Origin: an uncultured Lactobacillus sp.
GTDB lineage: Bacteria > Bacillota > Bacilli > Lactobacillales > Lactobacillaceae
Assembly: GCF_902491705.1 (NCBI RefSeq)
Contig: NZ_CABUIW010000002.1
Location: 1-64,000 of the forward strand
DNA: 64,000 bases
Direction: 5' to 3'
Position numbers and translations under genes: made by a program. Numbering within the stretch: position 1 is the first letter of the stretch; the number at the start of each line of letters is the position of its first letter. Below the pieces are notes generated by a model. The model was not told where the DNA came from. It saw only the letters and a list, made by a program, of their open reading frames with translations, and searched no databases. Positions 60,666-64,000 of this stretch are shown piece by piece.

Positions 60666-62129
60666 CTAAGCCTTTTTATTTGCCTGCTCTGATTTATCAG
60701 GAGTGGCTTTATCATCGCTTGAGTAATCTTCTTCATCAGGATTATCAAAGCTCTGAGAGGCTCTAAAACCGTCACTATTTTGGATATCTTCTTTTTGATC
60801 TTTAAGCTCTTGTTGCCAATCGTCAACAATCGGATTAGCTCTAGCAATTGCTTCTTTTGAAGTAAAGTTAGCAACTGTTGAAACCACTTGTGCTTGCGCT
60901 AATTTGTCTTCAACTCTAGTACGTTTCCAAGTTTGAGTAATCTTCCGGCCTTCAGGATCTTTCAAATTATAGAATCTCATAATTGCACGAACTAGATCGT
61001 TTAAAGAATTAGTGAAGTAAGCTTGTGTGTTACTTGCCTTTAATTCTAGGTTTGAATACAACATCTTAATAGCTGTACCACTTGCATTGGTGGTTTCAAA
61101 CTTAGCAGGATCAATACCTTGGCCTTCAGTGAAGATATTTTCTCTAGTCAAATCTAACAATGTTTTACGAGCTTCAACCGGAATATCAATTGTTAACTTA
61201 TCAACTCCAGATTTATCACCATTACCAGCATTGTTGAACTTAATAGCTCTGTACTTCTTCAAGTTATCCATGAAGGTATTAAGATCAGTATCACCATAAT
61301 TGGTTAGAACTAAGATTACTTGCTGAACATCTGATACATCGTTTAAGAAACCAGAATAGATGTGATCATAAGCATCAATTAAACCTTTGTACTTAAATAA
61401 ATCAGGCTGTTGATACTTATTCTTAGGGAATGGAATAAATGGCACACGTCCCATTTTATGATCATAAGTATTACTTTCACCAGCATCATAACCAGCTGTT
61501 ACATCATAAGATGGAATTCTATTGAATGGTTCAATAACTGATTGATCATTAGCACTAGTTCTAAAGAACTGTGCTTGTTTGTCATTCCAATATTCATGAA
61601 CCGTGAAATATTTACCACTATCAGTATCCAATTTACGATATGAACGAAGTAAACCACCCAGTTTATTATCAAGTGTCGTGTCATAGATTGGAGTAATTTG
61701 ATCAGGATCAATCACACCATATCTAAAATTGCCTTGATCATCTACCCAGTAATGAAGCCAAGAAACACCAGCGTTACATGCATCCACAGTTAAACGATTG
61801 ATAGCTAAATTATATTGGTCACCAAGAACAGTTTGAATTAACTGATTATCTTTTTCATTACCTACATCAATTTTCGGAGGAACAGTAGCAATATATCCGG
61901 CCTCCTGATCTACTAACAACTGATGCAAACTATTAGAAATTCTGTTATCAGCTCTTCGAAGGGGATCTTTCTTGCCACCATCTTCTTTAATTTTAGATTC
62001 GCCACGAGTACGAATAGTGATATCATTTTCATTTTTATAGTACTTAACAGAAGCATAATACCTTTGATTGAAAGCGTTTCGTTGGCTTTCTGTATTCTTG
62101 ATTAAATCTTTTAAAGCTTTTAATTCCAA
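60666..62129 (-). CDS. Portal protein (SPP1 gp6-like)
   Basis: A 487-residue portal. Features: QRNAFNQRYYASVKYYKNEN, DNRISNSLHQLLVDQEAGYI, WLHYWVDDQGNFRYGVIDPD and later GIDPAKFETTNASGTAIKML. Length and motifs match the SPP1 portal family. C-terminal 40 residues are acidic and Asp/Ser-rich. It overlaps the terminase stop by 10 bases. Confidence 0.94.
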   Translation of the reverse strand: MELKALKDLIKNTESQRNAFNQRYYASVKYYKNENDITIRTRGESKIKEDGGKKDPLRRADNRISNSLHQLLVDQEAGYIATVPPKIDVGNEKDNQLIQTVLGDQYNLAINRLTVDACNAGVSWLHYWVDDQGNFRYGVIDPDQITPIYDTTLDNKLGGLLRSYRKLDTDSGKYFTVHEYWNDKQAQFFRTSANDQSVIEPFNRIPSYDVTAGYDAGESNTYDHKMGRVPFIPFPKNKYQQPDLFKYKGLIDAYDHIYSGFLNDVSDVQQVILVLTNYGDTDLNTFMDNLKKYRAIKFNNAGNGDKSGVDKLTIDIPVEARKTLLDLTRENIFTEGQGIDPAKFETTNASGTAIKMLYSNLELKASNTQAYFTNSLNDLVRAIMRFYNLKDPEGRKITQTWKRTRVEDKLAQAQVVSTVANFTSKEAIARANPIVDDWQQELKDQKEDIQNSDGFRASQSFDNPDEEDYSSDDKATPDKSEQANKKA

Positions 62130-63360
62130 GGAACAAATCCCCCTTTCGCATTCTTTGAATAAATTGCATAACGTAAAGCATCAAGCCGGTCGTTATGTCT
62201 CACATCATTTTCTTTTAAAGGCTGTCCGGTATTTTCATCCCAGGCATATTGGTAAATTTCATTCATTAAACCTTGAGAGCAAGATTCAGCAATAAAGAAT
62301 TTACCTTCGCGCATCTTCTGTGCAACACATTCAATACCAGGCAATACATTCTTGTTGGCATTGATACAGTTGATACCTGCAGCTTGAAACTCATTAACAT
62401 TATCAGGACGTGCTGAATCAGCATAAAAAATAAGATTGCGTCCAAACTCATCTTGCAAGTTCTGTGCAATCTTGACCCAATAATTAATAAATTTATGCTT
62501 CTTTGTGTAATCTCTTAAAACATAAGTATTCCTTTGATCATCATCACCTAGTAATAGAATTGGATTAGGGTGTTCATAACCCCAGTCAACGCCACAGTAA
62601 TAATGCAAGCCTTGAGGAATCTTATCATCATCAATAACCATCGTGTCTTTATTGAAATCCTGATAAACGATGCCTTCGCCTGTTACCCATAAGCCATTAA
62701 TTGCTCTATCATAAAACATCCCTGAAGGTGTTTGAGCTTTTAAAGCTTCTACATATTCTGAACTTAAAAAAGTATTATCATCGATAGTAAAATTAAACGA
62801 TTTGATATGAGCTTTTAGATCACTTGCTTTGTCAATATAATTAACCTTTAGCCAATGATTAGGATTGTCAGACCTTACGGATTGGTATCACAAATTATTC
62901 TTGACCCCTCATAACTGCAACGCTGTAATATCTCTTGAAAGACACTTTCAGTCGCTAACGAGCATTCATTTACATACGCTCCCATCGCTGTCAAACCACG
63001 AACACTATTTACGCCACGATCTGTCCCAGTATAGCTAGGAACTATCTCTACGTTCATCAAGTGAAAATGTCCGTGACGATCAGGCTTTAAATCAATACCA
63101 AATTGATTACGAATAGAAGAAATAACATTATTATAAATGGAATTGCTTGAAAATCCAGCCAAAATATATAATGGTTTTTTTATGTTATCTTTTTTGGCCA
63201 ATTTTGCTATTCGTCTAATTTCCATAAGAAACAACCAGTTATCAATGAAAGTTTTACCTGATCTAACGGCTCCATTCAGAATCATTAAACGCCAATCATC
63301 ATGTAAATAGCTTTGAAATACAGTTTGTTGTTTTGCTGTAAAAATATCTGATAATACCAA
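62120..63360 (-). pseudogene. terL: Large terminase subunit (TerL), interrupted by an 8-nt insertion
   Basis: Two parts are needed. The N-terminal 161 residues begin at TTG 63360 (AAGGTG about 7 bases upstream), with Walker A LNGAVRSGKT, Walker B-like GAYVNECSLA and end IICDTNP then TAA at 62875-62877. After TAAGGTCT (62870-62877), the other frame continues DNPNHWLKVNYIDKASDLKA down to 62120, with CGVDWGYEHP, IFYADSARPDN and NDRLDALRYA giving the nuclease Asp residues. Without the 8 bases the frame is a full ~410-residue TerL. As it stands the ATPase and nuclease halves are separated, so DNA packaging would probably fail unless frameshift rescue occurs. Confidence 0.88.
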
Positions 63361-63381
63361 TCTTAATCACCTTCTTCCAAT

Positions 63382-63404
63382 AAAAAAGACGTTCATTGAA
63401 CGTC
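63382..63404 (-). terminator. Terminator after the HNH gene
   Basis: GACGTTC-AAT-GAACGTC hairpin on the minus strand followed by T6. It separates the HNH gene from terL. Confidence 0.85.
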
Positions 63405-63414
63405 AATTTTTAAT

Positions 63415-64000
63415 TTATTTAAATTTCCAAATATATTTACCAGCCGTTTTTTGCTTACCCTTACAACACCTAGCAATATTACTATTATCTATTTTAAGCT
63501 TGTGTTTTACTTCTCGCATACTAGGCCATTCTTTAATGAAATCACCATTAAGATCAAATTGCAAAACTGGTTTAGACATTTTAGCACCATTTATTCGACC
63601 ATATTTTTTGCCAATTTTTCCAGTATGTTCTTTTATTTTTTTATGCCATTCTGGATTTCGACCTCTGGTTTGAATTGCTCTATCCATACACGTACCATAA
63701 TTAGTGTTGTACTTATATGAACACCATTCTAAATTTAATACCGCATTATTCTGTTTGTTTTCATCAATATGATTAATACATGGTAGTTTTTTGAGATTTG
63801 GTAAAAACGCCTGTGCAACTAGACGATGAATATGAAGTGGTTTACGATTCGTTTCTTTATATAAAAGAACTTCAAAGTATCCACTGCCATCAATCATTTG
63901 TTTTAATATTCTGCCTTTATATAGGCGCTTTCTTCCAATACTATCAGTAATAGTCCTATCTAAGCTTCTTATTCTGCCAAGATTAGAGACTTGATAAAAG
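63415..64000 (-). CDS. HNH homing endonuclease with NUMOD4/NUMOD1 domains (partial)
   Basis: The frame is open past 63897 to the window end, giving about 195 residues: YQVSNLGRIRSLDRTITDS (a NUMOD4 start), then HIHRLVAQAFLPNLKKLPCI, NHIDENKQNNAVLNLEWCSY (HNH core: HRLVA, NHID and N-L-E-W) and a C-terminal NUMOD1 segment PVLQFDLNGDFIKEWPSMRE. Free-standing HNH genes of this type cut phage DNA and spread between phages, often inserting near terminase genes. It has its own terminator. Confidence 0.88.
   Translation of the reverse strand, partial: FYQVSNLGRIRSLDRTITDSIGRKRLYKGRILKQMIDGSGYFEVLLYKETNRKPLHIHRLVAQAFLPNLKKLPCINHIDENKQNNAVLNLEWCSYKYNTNYGTCMDRAIQTRGRNPEWHKKIKEHTGKIGKKYGRINGAKMSKPVLQFDLNGDFIKEWPSMREVKHKLKIDNSNIARCCKGKQKTAGKYIWKFK

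Overview
The window is AT-rich Firmicute DNA and fits Lactobacillus, most likely the acidophilus/gasseri/crispatus group. The basis is protein sequence character, the conserved order ecsB-ecsA-hit-yhaH-prsA-yhaM-yhaN-yhaO-yheA-pbp, a T-box-controlled argS, and a LacS-type permease beside a GH36 alpha-galactosidase. No species-level marker was tested.

Positions 1-40.6 kb are chromosome. An IS3-family transposase end (1-146) lies downstream of murC. An accessory catabolic stretch follows: an MFS transporter, a tannase-like esterase and an AraC regulator, then an aldo/keto reductase, a DUF4143 ATPase with a 39-bp tandem repeat upstream, and an alpha-galactosidase/LacS-like transporter pair with a divergent AraC regulator. 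From 13.2 to 26.9 kb is a housekeeping block: YtpR-like protein, thioredoxin, TrmB, EcsAB, HIT protein, PrsA foldase, YhaM/N/O nucleases, YheA, a class A PBP and an RluA-type synthase. From 26.9 to 40.6 kb are a membrane protein, an alpha-hydroxy-acid oxidase-like flavoprotein, GlpF, an inverted-repeat-flanked cassette with a tiny peptide gene, an ABC exporter, a broken VanZ-like gene, CitG, an acyltransferase, aldolase, ArgS with T-box, an L,D-transpeptidase, NnrD and DacA.

A tRNA-Leu(CAG) gene at 40639-40722 marks the chromosome/prophage boundary. From about 40.73 kb to the window end is one side of a prophage, all on the minus strand, so genes run from high to low coordinates: HNH endonuclease, large terminase (interrupted by an 8-nt insertion), portal, minor head protein, HNH remnant, scaffold, capsid, connector genes, tail sheath, tail tube, frameshifted tail chaperone, tape measure, XkdP/Q/R/S/T/U-like baseplate genes, baseplate upper protein and a receptor-binding-type protein. 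After two terminators come accessory small genes, XkdX, membrane proteins, an LLH-type holin and a GH25 endolysin. Sheath plus Xkd genes mean a contractile (myovirus/PBSX-like) tail. Integrase, repressor, replication and small terminase genes should lie beyond 64 kb.

The points most worth a second look are the inverted-repeat cassette at 29.75-30.21 kb with a possible CCU-UAG +1 shift site, the 8-nt lesion in terL at the conserved DTNP motif, the A AAA AAC programmed -1 frameshift in the tail chaperone, the 39-bp repeats at 7.68 kb, and the GC-rich 3' tip of the receptor-binding gene.
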